From assembly GCF_036173125.1 (NCBI RefSeq), contig NZ_CP108054.1, positions 7,407,001 through 7,471,000 on the forward strand: DNA of 64,000 nt. Reading direction: 5' to 3'. Below, piece by piece: positions 48,214-55,950 of the stretch; within the stretch, counting starts at the first letter, position 1; the number at the start of each line of letters is the position of its first letter. This DNA is from Streptomyces sp. NBC_00286. Lineage in GTDB: Bacteria > Actinomycetota > Actinomycetes > Streptomycetales > Streptomycetaceae. The notes under the pieces were generated by a model, which was not told the origin of the DNA, made no database searches, and was given only the letters and a program-made list of their open reading frames with translations. The translations under genes and the position numbers were made by a program.

Positions 48214-48953
48214 ACGCCGCGCCCGCCGACCAGATCCGACTTCTCGACGTCCAGGCCCTCGACGTACGCCTTCAGCAGCTGGCGCACAAGCGGAAGTCGC
48301 TGCCCGAGCACGCCGAGATCGAGTCGCTGAACAAGGACCTCATCCAGCTGCGTGACCTGCTCGTCGCCGCGCAGACCGAGGAGAGCGACTGCGCCCGCGA
48401 GCAGACGAAGGCCGAGCAGGACGTCGACCAGGTGCGCCAGCGCGCCGCCCGCGACCAGCAGCGCCTCGACTCCGGCGCAATCACCTCCCCCAAGGACCTG
48501 GAGAACCTCCAGCACGAGATCGCCTCGCTCGCCAAGCGGCAGGGTGACCTGGAGGACGTGGTCCTGGAGGTCATGGAGCGCCGCGAGTCCGCGCAGGAGC
48601 GGGTGGCCGAGCTGACCGGGCGGGTCGCCTCCGTCCAGGCGAAGATCGACGACGCGATGGGGCGGCGGAACACGGCCCAGGAGTCCCTGGACGGCGAGAT
48701 CGCGACGGCCACGAAGGAGCGAGAGGTCATCGCAGGTTCGGTCCCCGCCGACCTGCTGAAGCTCTACGACAAGCTCCGCGAGCAGCAGGGCGGCATCGGC
48801 GCGGCCCGCCTCTTCCAGCGCCGCTGCGAGGGCTGCCGCCTGGAGCTCAACATCACCGAGGTGAACGACGTGAAGGCAGCCGCCCCGGACACGGTCCTGC
48901 GCTGCGAGAACTGCCGCCGCATTCTGGTCCGTACGTCCGAGTCCGGGCTGTAG
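48210..48953 (+). CDS. Coiled-coil protein with C4 zinc ribbon
   Basis: 247 aa if started at CTG 48210, which overlaps the Nif3 stop (CTGA). No ATG, GTG or TTG lies near the start of homology (NAADPADQIRLLDVQALDVR-like), and the upstream ATG at 48069 would overlap Nif3 by 145 nt. CTG is thus the best start though unusual. Residues 15-190 are a long antiparallel coiled coil (QLAHKRKSLPEHAEIESLNK...). The end is a zinc ribbon with CEGC and CENC. The family is structurally like flagellar FlgN/CT398-type proteins and may act in RNA or secretion processes. Function unproven. Confidence 0.9.
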   Translation: MNAAPADQIRLLDVQALDVRLQQLAHKRKSLPEHAEIESLNKDLIQLRDLLVAAQTEESDCAREQTKAEQDVDQVRQRAARDQQRLDSGAITSPKDLENLQHEIASLAKRQGDLEDVVLEVMERRESAQERVAELTGRVASVQAKIDDAMGRRNTAQESLDGEIATATKEREVIAGSVPADLLKLYDKLREQQGGIGAARLFQRRCEGCRLELNITEVNDVKAAAPDTVLRCENCRRILVRTSESGL

Positions 48954-48960
48954 GGGCCGC

Positions 48961-49917
48961 GTGTTGCCTGAGTCCGTGCCGGCGGCGACTCCGAGCGTCG
49001 TCGTCGCCCCGGCCGCCGCGCCCGCTGATCTCGGGGCGCCCGTAAGCCTCGTACTGCTGCGGCATGGGGAGACACCGCTGACACCTCAGAAGCGGTTCTC
49101 CGGGAGTGGCGGGAGCGATCCGGGGCTGTCGGATGTGGGGCGCGGGCAGGCCGAGCGGGTGGCGGAGGCACTGGCCGGGCGGGGGAGCGTGCAGGAGATC
49201 GTTTCGTCGCCGCTTGCCCGGTGCCGGGAGACCGCGGGGATCGTCGCCGAGCGGCTCGGGCTGGACGTACGGCTTGAGGACGGGCTGCGGGAGACCGACT
49301 TCGGGGCTTGGGAAGGGCTGACCTTCGGGGAGGTCCGGGAGCGGTATCCGGAGGACCTGAACGCGTGGCTGGGCTCGGCGGAGGCCGAACCCACCGGCGG
49401 CGGCGAGAGCTTCGCGGCGGTCGCCGAGCGCGTGGCCGCCGCCCGGGACAAGCTGCTAGGGCCTGTGTCGAAGGTGGCGCCTGCCGATCGACGCCTGGCA
49501 CGCGCCCCCATCCTCGAACCGGCTTCGCACGGCTCGGACGGGGGGACCCCCTTCGCCGCACCGGGCGAAAGCCCAAGTACGTCCAGTACGAGGGCTTCCA
49601 CCGGGCATGCCGAGAGCACGCTCCCCCACGCTCGAACCCGAGCTCGCGCGGGGGGACCCCCATCGCCGCCGCCCGGCCCGCCCTCCGGGCGAACGACGCC
49701 ACCTTCGACACAGGCCCTGGCCGCCCACCCGGGCCGTACCGTGCTCGTCGTCTCGCACGTCACGCCCATCAAGACGCTCGTACGACTGGCTCTCGGCGCC
49801 CCGCCCGAGTCCCTGTTCCGTATGGAACTGTCGGCCGCCTCGCTCTCGGAAGTGGAGTACTACGCGGACGGCAACGCCAGCCTGCGCCTGCTCAACGACG
49901 CGTCCCATCTGCGCTGA
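48961..49917 (+). CDS. Histidine phosphatase domain of the RNase H/acid phosphatase family, lacking RNase H and carrying a MITE insert
   Basis: 318 aa from GTG 48961. The phosphoglycerate-mutase-like domain has LVLLRHGETPLT (catalytic His35), SPLARCRETAGIVAERLG, DFGAWEGLTFGEVRERYP and VLVVSHVTPIKTLVRLALGAP (second His). In Streptomyces this gene position usually holds a bifunctional RNase HI/acid phosphatase of nearly 500 aa (SCO2299 by recall); here only about 25 residues precede the phosphatase. Residues about 167-252 (VSKVAPADRRLARAPILEPA...) are not family sequence but an in-frame 261-bp inverted-repeat element. The insert sits just before the second catalytic His strand. Activity is doubtful but the frame is open. 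Confidence 0.85.
   Translation: MLPESVPAATPSVVVAPAAAPADLGAPVSLVLLRHGETPLTPQKRFSGSGGSDPGLSDVGRGQAERVAEALAGRGSVQEIVSSPLARCRETAGIVAERLGLDVRLEDGLRETDFGAWEGLTFGEVRERYPEDLNAWLGSAEAEPTGGGESFAAVAERVAAARDKLLGPVSKVAPADRRLARAPILEPASHGSDGGTPFAAPGESPSTSSTRASTGHAESTLPHARTRARAGGPPSPPPGPPSGRTTPPSTQALAAHPGRTVLVVSHVTPIKTLVRLALGAPPESLFRMELSAASLSEVEYYADGNASLRLLNDASHLR
49458..49718. mobile_element. 261-bp MITE-like element inserted in the phosphatase gene
   Basis: Ends 49458-49479 and 49697-49718 are perfect 22-bp inverted repeats beginning AGGGCCTGTGTCGAAGG. The left end is preceded by T, so TA sits at the junction; the right junction reads TG. An insertion of 259 bp plus a 2-bp TA duplication (261 bp, 87 codons) would keep the frame, as observed. 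The inside carries inverted copies of the GGGGGACCCCCATCG / CTCCCCCACGCTCGA intergenic module. No transposase is encoded. Confidence 0.88.
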
Positions 49918-50527
49918 GCGCCGCCGCCTCGCGGGCCAGCGCCTCCACCCGCGCCCAGTCCTTCGCGGCGATGGCCTCCTCCGGCAGCATCCAACTCCCG
50001 CCCACACAGGCGACGTTGGGCAGCGCCAGATAGTCGGGAGCCGAGGCGAGCCCGATCCCGCCCGTCGGGCAGAACCGCGCCTGCGGCAACGGCCCGGCCA
50101 GCGACTTCAGATAGGCGGTACCGCCCGCCGCCTCAGCCGGGAAGAACTTCATCTCCCGCACCCCGCGTTCAAGGAGCGCCACCACCTCCGAGGTGGTCGA
50201 CACCCCCGGCAGGAACGGCACCCCCGACCCCCGCATCGCCTCCAGCAGTACGTTCGTCCAGCCCGGGCTCACCAGAAACCGCGCCCCGGCCGCCACCGAC
50301 TCCGCCACCTGCTCCGGCGTAATCACCGTCCCCGCCCCGACGGTCGCGTCCGGCACCTCACCGACGATCGCCCGGATCGCGTCCGTCGCGGCCGGCGTCC
50401 GCAGAGTCACCTCGATCGCGGGCAGCCCGCCCGCGACGAGCGCCCGCGCAAGCGGAACGGCGTCGGCGACGTCCCGCACGACGACCACGGGGACTACGGG
50501 GGCGAGATCAAGCACGGAGACGGTCAT
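49892..50527 (-). CDS. eda: KDPG/KHG aldolase
   Basis: 211 aa from ATG 50525-50527; ATG 50534-50536 is an alternative. Class I aldolase TIM barrel: LVAGGLPAIEVTLRTPAA with Glu39, GAGTVITPEQ, FLVSPG and the Schiff-base Lys127 in REMKFFPAEAAGG, then FCPTGGIGLASAPDYLALPN. It cleaves 2-keto-3-deoxy-6-phosphogluconate to pyruvate and glyceraldehyde 3-phosphate (and 4-hydroxy-2-oxoglutarate) in the cytoplasm. The 3' end overlaps the convergent phosphatase gene by 26 nt. Nearby Entner-Doudoroff genes are absent, so a uronate or hydroxyproline role is possible. Confidence 0.93.
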   Translation of the reverse strand: MTVSVLDLAPVVPVVVVRDVADAVPLARALVAGGLPAIEVTLRTPAATDAIRAIVGEVPDATVGAGTVITPEQVAESVAAGARFLVSPGWTNVLLEAMRGSGVPFLPGVSTTSEVVALLERGVREMKFFPAEAAGGTAYLKSLAGPLPQARFCPTGGIGLASAPDYLALPNVACVGGSWMLPEEAIAAKDWARVEALAREAAALSADGTRR

Positions 50528-50940
50528 GCCCGACATCGTGCCGCCGCCGAGCAGCATGCGCAAAGAGCGTTGCGCATGCTGCAAAGCTCGCTCAGTGCTC
50601 AGGCCAGCTGCCTTGGCGAAGTCCGGTGCGGTGCCGCGCCCGCTTGAGGGGCCGCAGACCCCGATAGGGGCGCGGGACTGTGTCAATTTGCGGCTCCGCC
50701 GCGATGGGGGTCCCCCCGCTCATGGGGGTCCCCCCGCTCGAGCGAAGCCGAGAGTGGGGGAGGAGCCGAGAGTGGGGGAGGAGCCGAGAGTGGGGGAGGA
50801 GCCGAGAGTGGGGGAGGAGCCGAGAGTGGGGGAGGAGCCGAGAGTGGGGGAGGAGCCGAGAGTGGGGGAGGAGCCGAGAGTGGGGGAGCGACCAGCCCCC
50901 ACCGGCCCGCAGTCGAATCACTGCACTTCCAGCGGAGCGC
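50528..50940. repeat. 413-bp non-coding region with intergenic repeat and VNTR
   Basis: From about 50640: CCGATAGGGGCGCGGGACTG, TTTGCGGCTCCGCCGCGATG, two copies of GGGGGTCCCCCCGCTC, then the 18-bp VNTR 50747-50890 and GAGCGACCAGCC. An inverted repeat AGCATGCGCAAAGAGC / GTTGCGCATGCT (about 50553-50580) lies between eda and the repeats. No gene is seen. Confidence 0.9.
50747..50890. repeat. 18-bp VNTR, 8 copies
   Basis: GCCGAGAGTGGGGGAGGA starts at 50747, 50765, 50783, 50801, 50819, 50837, 50855 and 50873; the last copy changes at its end into the normal repeat module. It is an expansion of the GAGAGTGGGGGAG part of the intergenic module, which elsewhere (16.7 kb) occurs once. Confidence 0.97.
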
Positions 50941-51723
50941 TTAGTGGACCTCGTCCACCAGCACATCCAGCGCCCAAGCCGTCCCCGCCCGCCCCGGCGG
51001 CTCCGCCTCCACCACATACCCGAGGTCCCGCAGCGCCTCCACCAGCTCCGCCGGTCCCTTCGGCGCGGCCCCGGCCAGCAGCAGGCTTCGTACGATCCGC
51101 CCCTTGGTCGCCTTGTTGAAGTGGCTGACCACCTTCCGGGTCGGCGCGTGCAGCACCCGCACACTCGCCGTACGCCCCGCCACCTCCCCCTTCGGCTTCC
51201 ACGCCGCCGCGTACGCGGAGGAGCGCAGATCGAGCACGAGCCCGTTCCCGGCGGCCTCGGGCAGAACGGAGGCCATCGGCGTACGCCAATGCGCGCCCAG
51301 CGCCCCAAGGCCCGGCAGCTTCACGCCCATCGAGCAGCGGTACGAGGGAATCCGGTCCGTCACGCGGACCGCGCCCCACAGCCCCGAGAAGACGAGCAGC
51401 GAACGGGCCGCCCGCCGCTTGGCCGCCGTGTCGAGCGAGGCCAGGTCAAGGGCGTCGTACAGCACCCCCGTGTAGATCTCCCCGGCGGGCCGCGCCCCCG
51501 CGGTCCGCAGCACCGCGTTCTTGGCGACCTCGCCCCGCAGCCCCTCGCTCAGCCCGAGGACCTCCCGCGCCTTCTCCTCGTCGCCCGCACACAACTCGAC
51601 CAACTCGTCGAGCACCGCCTGCCGCGCCTCCGCCAGCCCCGGCAGCGACAACGACTCCGGCTTCAGCGGCGCGCCCCGCCCGGAGGCAGCCTTTCCTTCG
51701 GACGGCGGCAGCAGCACGAGCAC
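50941..51723 (-). CDS. yaaA: YaaA family peroxide stress protein
   Basis: 260 aa. Starts MLVLLPPSEGKAASGRG, the YaaA signature. It continues with LRTAGARPAGEIYTGVLYDALD, LLVFSGLWGAVRVTDRIPSYR and VVSHFNKATKGRIVRSLL, all hallmarks of the DUF328/YaaA fold. E. coli YaaA limits free iron during peroxide stress and can bind DNA. Length is normal. No signal peptide. It lies 12 nt after the membrane protein gene at 51736-52377 on the same strand and may be the end of the MerR operon. Confidence 0.93.
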   Translation of the reverse strand: MLVLLPPSEGKAASGRGAPLKPESLSLPGLAEARQAVLDELVELCAGDEEKAREVLGLSEGLRGEVAKNAVLRTAGARPAGEIYTGVLYDALDLASLDTAAKRRAARSLLVFSGLWGAVRVTDRIPSYRCSMGVKLPGLGALGAHWRTPMASVLPEAAGNGLVLDLRSSAYAAAWKPKGEVAGRTASVRVLHAPTRKVVSHFNKATKGRIVRSLLLAGAAPKGPAELVEALRDLGYVVEAEPPGRAGTAWALDVLVDEVH

Positions 51724-51735
51724 GGTGGTTCTCCT

Positions 51736-52377
51736 TCAATGCGTACGAGGGGCAGGCGCCAGCGTACGCATCTCGCGGATCGCCTGAACGAGGACGTCCG
51801 GTTCGTCGGCATGGAAGCGGATCAGGTGTACGTACCTGGGGCGGCCGAGGAAGGTGAAGTGCCGTATGGATTCGGTGAGTTCGAGGGTGATCGTGGTCTG
51901 TGCGCCGACGGCCAGGTCGAGCTCGCCCTCGCGCTTCTCGTGTGTGTAGCGCGTCTCGCGGCGTACGGACGCGATGAGGTCCAGGGGGACGCGGAGGTCG
52001 AGGTGGGCGGCTCGGCGGATGCGCAGCGCGGTGGCGTCCAGGATGTGCGGGCGGCTCACGGAGGCCGCGTGCAAGCCGACGACTTGGAGTACGCCGTAGA
52101 GGTCGAGGACGAGTACGGGCCGCTCGACGGCCGGCCAGGGCCGCAGCAGCACCGCCAGCGCGACCGTCTCGAGCACGCACACAAAGCCGAACCCGAACAT
52201 CATCGCGCCCTGGCCCCGCACATACCCGAACGCCCGCCCGCTCCGGGCGCCATGCCGCCGCCGCGCCGCCCAGAGGGCGATGCTCACGATCAGCCGCAGC
52301 TCGTGCGCGGACAGCCGCCGCACGAGTTCAACGGCCTTCACGACGGCTGTCACGACGGCCCTCACGGCGGCCTTCAC
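51736..52377 (-). CDS. Membrane-associated hypothetical protein
   Basis: 213 aa from GTG 52375-52377, overlapping the MerR gene stop in a GTGA arrangement. An N-terminal amphipathic region precedes one or two membrane helices (about residues 55-80, MMFGFGFVCVLETVALAVLL). The C-terminal half (ILDATALRIRRAAHLDLRVPLDLIASVR...YVHLIRFHADEPDVLVQAIREM) has a PH-like or DUF-type beta fold also seen in actinobacterial membrane proteins with two TM and a PH-like domain. Function unknown. It is coupled with the MerR regulator, so it is probably a target of it. Confidence 0.78.
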   Translation of the reverse strand: MKAAVRAVVTAVVKAVELVRRLSAHELRLIVSIALWAARRRHGARSGRAFGYVRGQGAMMFGFGFVCVLETVALAVLLRPWPAVERPVLVLDLYGVLQVVGLHAASVSRPHILDATALRIRRAAHLDLRVPLDLIASVRRETRYTHEKREGELDLAVGAQTTITLELTESIRHFTFLGRPRYVHLIRFHADEPDVLVQAIREMRTLAPAPRTH

Positions 52378-53174
52378 CGCGCACCGCCCGCGTGGCGCTC
52401 GACGAGCAGCCGCATCGTGCGCCGGATCGCCTCCGCCTGCGCGGGCGCGAAGTCGTCGAGGAAGGCCCGCAGGAAGCTCTGCTCCCCGGCCGCGCCCGCG
52501 ATGCTCCCGATGCCGAGCCCGTCGAGAGCGGAGTCCGGCAGGCAGGAGGCGAGCAGTTCGGCGGCCTCGTCGATGCGGGGGTCGCCCGGGTCGGCGTCCA
52601 CGAGTGCGTCGAGCAAGGCGTACGCCTCGTGCGCGCGATCCACCGCACCCGGCTCGCCGGCGAAACTGCCCAGCGCGGACAGCAGCCGCTCCCGTTCCTC
52701 CGGGGGCGCGGCGGTGTCCAGCAGGGCGATGATCTCGCGGTCCTTGGCGGCCATGGGGGACGCAGGCCGCCCCTGTGACCCCCGGTCCAAGTCACCGAAG
52801 AGCGCGACCAGTTCGGGGGACACCGGTCCCTCGACGGGCAACCGCCCCGCCTCGGCATCGGCCAGCAGGGCCCGCAGCCGCGCCCGCCGCTCCCGGATGG
52901 CCTGCTCCTGCCGCGCGAGGTCGTCATCGAGTTCGGCAAGCACCTCGGCGAGATCCCGCCCCGCGTCGTCCGCGAGCACGTCCCGCACCTCGGCGAGCCC
53001 GAGCCCCAGCTCGGTCAGCCGCCGGATCCGGGCGAGCACGACGGCGTGCCGCAGCCCGTAGTCGCGGTACCCGTTGGAGCGCCGCTCGGGTTCGGGCAGC
53101 AGCCCGAGGTGGTGGTAGTGCCGCAAGGTCCTCGTGGTGACGCCGATGGCCGCGGCCAGCTCTCCGATTCGCAT
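52374..53174 (-). CDS. MerR-family transcriptional regulator
   Basis: 266 aa from ATG 53172-53174. MRIGELAAAIGVTTRTLRHYHHLGLLPEPERRSNGYRDYG is the winged helix-turn-helix with the YR/DY signature, followed by the dimer coiled coil (LAEVLAELDDDLARQEQAIRERRARLRALL). The C-terminal 150 residues are helical and lack metal-binding cysteines, as in TipA/BmrR-like members that bind organic ligands. The promoter has the long 19-bp spacer typical of MerR targets, pointing to autoregulation. It is coupled with the membrane protein gene at 51736-52377. Confidence 0.9.
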   Translation of the reverse strand: MRIGELAAAIGVTTRTLRHYHHLGLLPEPERRSNGYRDYGLRHAVVLARIRRLTELGLGLAEVRDVLADDAGRDLAEVLAELDDDLARQEQAIRERRARLRALLADAEAGRLPVEGPVSPELVALFGDLDRGSQGRPASPMAAKDREIIALLDTAAPPEERERLLSALGSFAGEPGAVDRAHEAYALLDALVDADPGDPRIDEAAELLASCLPDSALDGLGIGSIAGAAGEQSFLRAFLDDFAPAQAEAIRRTMRLLVERHAGGAR

Positions 53175-53180
53175 GCGATC

Positions 53181-53211
53181 AGTAGAAACGTTGACGTTGC
53201 GGCGGGGTCAA
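53181..53211 (-). promoter_or_regulatory. MerR-type promoter with 19-bp spacer
   Basis: On the minus strand TTGACC (-35, 53206-53211) and TCTACT (-10, 53181-53186) are separated by 19 bp. The spacer contains an AACGTCAACGTT dyad. MerR proteins act by untwisting such long spacers. The -10 lies 6 nt before the ATG, so the mRNA may be leaderless. Confidence 0.6.
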
Positions 53212-53341
53212 GCGCTGGCCTCCGGCGGTGCCTGACGGGGTCGGTGATCGTGTGCCACGATCGAGGGAACGGTTCCCGATCTCATGGACGGGTGATCTCC
53301 CGATGTCCCATTCTGGCGAGCGACCGAAGGAGGGGCGTGAC

Positions 53342-53920
53342 ATGACTGCCATGACACACGAGCCGCTCACGCAGGAAGAGGTCCTGCTGGAGTGGTTTCT
53401 CGCCCTGGACACCCCGGAGGGTTTCCGGGCGGAACTGATCGAGGGGGAGATTGTCGTGACGCCGCCGCCGGACGGGGAGCACGAGCGGTACATCAGCCGG
53501 ACTGTGAGACAAGTGATCCGGCGGTCCCGGACCGACATGGACTTCTCCGGGAACAAGGGGCTGAAACTGAAGCGCGGTGGTGCCTGCCCGAAGAACTACG
53601 CGATCCCAGACGTCACTTTCGCTCCTATCGAGCTGGACCTCTTCGGGGGCGCCGACTCCTGGATGCCTTGTGACGGCGTCGCCATGGTGATCGAAGTGAC
53701 GTCCACGAAGCCTCTGACTGACCGCGTGGCCAAACGCCGCTGCTACGCCCGCGGCGGCATCCCCCTCTACCTCCTCGTCGACCGGGACAAGTCCTCCGTG
53801 ACGCTGTTCAGTGATCCGGAGAAGGACGACTACCTCGCGCGCTGCACCCGTCCCCTCGGAAAGTCGCTCTCCCTCCCAGAGCCCTTCGCGTTCGACCTGG
53901 ACACGGCGGACTTCCTCTGA
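53342..53920 (+). CDS. Uma2 family (DUF820) endonuclease-fold protein
   Basis: 192 aa from ATG 53342 with AAGGAGG 9 nt upstream. FRAELIEGEIVVTPPPDGEHERYI, AIPDVTFAPIE, GVAMVIEVTSTKPLTDRVAKRRCYARGGIPLYLLVD and the closing half are the PD-(D/E)XK layout of Uma2 proteins, with the acidic pair in PDV and IEV and Lys in the following helix. Streptomyces genomes carry dozens of copies; biological role unknown. It lies alone between the MerR and AraC genes. Confidence 0.92.
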   Translation: MTAMTHEPLTQEEVLLEWFLALDTPEGFRAELIEGEIVVTPPPDGEHERYISRTVRQVIRRSRTDMDFSGNKGLKLKRGGACPKNYAIPDVTFAPIELDLFGGADSWMPCDGVAMVIEVTSTKPLTDRVAKRRCYARGGIPLYLLVDRDKSSVTLFSDPEKDDYLARCTRPLGKSLSLPEPFAFDLDTADFL

Positions 53921-53984
53921 GCCTGAGTCACGGGCGGCATGGAAGAGGGGTTCCACGCGTTGCACCCTCAGGAGGTGCGAAGCG

Positions 53985-54869
53985 ATGCGCGAACGCGAGC
54001 AGGCCGTCTGGACCAGAGCTACCCTCGGCCGGACCGACCGCCCCCTCGACCTCCTCACCGCCCGCTTCGACCGCCACCGCTACGCGCCCCACGCCCACGA
54101 GGAGTTCAGCGTCGGCGTCTGCTTCAGGGGTGCCTCTTTCATCGACTACCGGGGCGGAGGCATCCACGCGGGCCCGGGCGCGATCATCGTCCTGGCCCCC
54201 GGAGAGGCCCACACCGGGATCGCGGACCCCGACGGCTACGCGTACCGCGCCCTGTACCCGACCCCCTCTCTCCTCGCCGACGGAACCCTCGGCAGCGGCA
54301 CACCGCACTTCCGGGAACCCCTCCTCCACGACCCGGACCTGGCCACCGCCCTGCTCACCGCCCACGCCGAACTCAGTGCCTGCCCCGACCCCCTGGAGAC
54401 CGAGTCCCGCCTCCCCTGGCTGCTCACCGCCCTCGCCCGCCGCCACTCCACGGCCCGCCCGGCTCCGGACACGGTCCCCGGCGCGTACGGCATAGCCCAC
54501 GCCGTACGCGACCGCCTCGCCGACGAACTCCTCGCCCCGCCCTCCCTCGCCGACCTGGCCACCGACCTGGGCCTGTCCCGCTACCAGCTCCTGCGCGCCT
54601 TCCGTACGACCATGGGCCTGCCCCCGTACGCCTGGCTCGCCCAGCACCGGGTGAACCGGGCCCGGAGCCTGCTGGACTCGGGCCACCGCCCCGCCGAGGC
54701 GGCCGCACTCGTTGGCTTCGCGGACCAGGCGCACCTGACGCGCTGGTTCCGGCGGGTGCTGGGGGTGACTCCGGCGGCGTACCGCAACAGCGTTCAACGC
54801 AACCGCAACCGCAACCGCGTTCAGCGCGACAACGCATCGCGCAACAGCGTTCAAGACGTACGCCCCTGA
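53985..54869 (+). CDS. AraC-family regulator
   Basis: 294 aa from ATG 53985 after AGGAGG. The N-terminal AraC-type cupin (YAPHAHEEFSVGVCFRGASFI...GPGAIIVLAPGEAHTG) senses a ligand. The C-terminal double helix-turn-helix (LADLATDLGLSRYQLLRAFRT...HRPAEAAALVGFADQAHLTR) binds DNA. The tail is an Asn/Arg-rich repeat (NRNRNRVQRDNASRNSVQ) with repeated CGCAACCG/CAACAGCGTTCA words in the DNA. It is encoded 19 bp upstream of the EamA transporter, which it probably controls. Confidence 0.92.
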   Translation: MREREQAVWTRATLGRTDRPLDLLTARFDRHRYAPHAHEEFSVGVCFRGASFIDYRGGGIHAGPGAIIVLAPGEAHTGIADPDGYAYRALYPTPSLLADGTLGSGTPHFREPLLHDPDLATALLTAHAELSACPDPLETESRLPWLLTALARRHSTARPAPDTVPGAYGIAHAVRDRLADELLAPPSLADLATDLGLSRYQLLRAFRTTMGLPPYAWLAQHRVNRARSLLDSGHRPAEAAALVGFADQAHLTRWFRRVLGVTPAAYRNSVQRNRNRNRVQRDNASRNSVQDVRP

Positions 54870-54888
54870 CCCCGCCGAAACTGCCCGC

Positions 54889-55950
54889 ATGACTGCACGC
54901 GGCTGGCTTCTCTTCTCCCTGATGGGAGTGTTCTGGGGCATCCCCTACCTGATGATCAAAGTGGCGGTGGACGGCGGTATGTCCCCGTCCATGGTGGTGT
55001 TCGCGCGCTGCGGGCTCGGCGCGGCGCTGCTCCTCCCCTTCGCCGTCCGCCAAGGGGGCCTGATCACTGTCGTACGCACCCACTGGCGCCCCATGCTGGC
55101 CTTCGCCTGCATCGAGATCATCGGCCCCTGGTGGACGCTCACGGATGCCGAACGCCACCTGTCCAGTTCGACGGCGGGCCTGCTGATCGCGGGAGTACCG
55201 ATCGTCGGCGTCGTACTGGCCCGCTTCTTCGGCGAAACGGAACGGCTGGGCGTCCGCCGGATGACGGGCCTGGCGCTGGGCCTGGCCGGAGTGGCGGTCC
55301 TCACGGCCCCGCACCTGACGGGCGGCAACGCCCGCTCTCTCGCGGAAATGGGGGTGACGGTCGTGGGCTACGCGACCGCCCCCCTGATCATGGCCCGCTA
55401 CCTCAAGCAGGTCCCGACCCTCCAACTCATCGCTCCTTGCCTGCTGTTGGCGACGGTGGTGTACGCCCCGGCCGCGGCCGCCTCCTGGCCGGCCGAGCTT
55501 CCGACCGCCGAGGTCCTGGCCTCCCTGGCCGGCCTGGGTGTGATCTGCACAGCGCTGGCCTTCGTCGTCTTCCTGGAACTGATCCGGGAGGCGGGCCCGA
55601 CCCGAGCCGTGGTCTTCACATACGTCAACCCGGCGGTGGCGGTGTCGGCGGGCGTGGTGCTCCTGGACGAGGAGCTGACCGCAGGGGTGGTGTCGGCCTT
55701 CGCTCTGATCCTCCTGGGCTCCTTCCTGGCCACGGCGGCTGCTACTTCTCCCACGACATCCCCTGCCTCTTCTCCCACGGCATCCACGGCATCCACTGCC
55801 TCCGCCGGCTCCAGGACCTCGGGACCGGGGCGGCCCGCACGCCCGGTACCATGGTCGACACGGCAGACGAGCCGGGCGGACGGTCGCGTGGAGGTCCCTG
55901 TGGACCTCCCCGAGGAACGTCCGGGCTCCACAGGGCAGGGTGGTGGCTAA
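54889..55950 (+). CDS. EamA family (DMT) transporter
   Basis: 353 aa. Ten membrane helices with two EamA repeats (WLLFSLMGVFWGIPYLMIKVAV... and ...TPLIMARYLKQVPTLQLIAP-type second half, with FVVFLELIREAGPTRAVVFTYVNPAVAVSAG). It exports or imports small metabolites; the AraC neighbour suggests a metabolite exporter. After residue 285 a Ser/Thr/Ala-rich tail follows, and its last 30 residues are encoded by the 5' end of rnpB, so the tail is not under family constraint. Function beyond DMT family is unknown. Confidence 0.9.
   Translation: MTARGWLLFSLMGVFWGIPYLMIKVAVDGGMSPSMVVFARCGLGAALLLPFAVRQGGLITVVRTHWRPMLAFACIEIIGPWWTLTDAERHLSSSTAGLLIAGVPIVGVVLARFFGETERLGVRRMTGLALGLAGVAVLTAPHLTGGNARSLAEMGVTVVGYATAPLIMARYLKQVPTLQLIAPCLLLATVVYAPAAAASWPAELPTAEVLASLAGLGVICTALAFVVFLELIREAGPTRAVVFTYVNPAVAVSAGVVLLDEELTAGVVSAFALILLGSFLATAAATSPTTSPASSPTASTASTASAGSRTSGPGRPARPVPWSTRQTSRADGRVEVPVDLPEERPGSTGQGGG

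Noticed and set aside
50747..50890. Possible CRISPR array
   Set aside because: The 18-bp units are contiguous with no unique spacers, and no cas genes are present; it is a simple VNTR.
50680..53061. Plus-strand open frame of 793 codons starting in the VNTR
   Set aside because: Begins with repeat-encoded SREWGR units and continues antisense to yaaA, the membrane protein and MerR genes.
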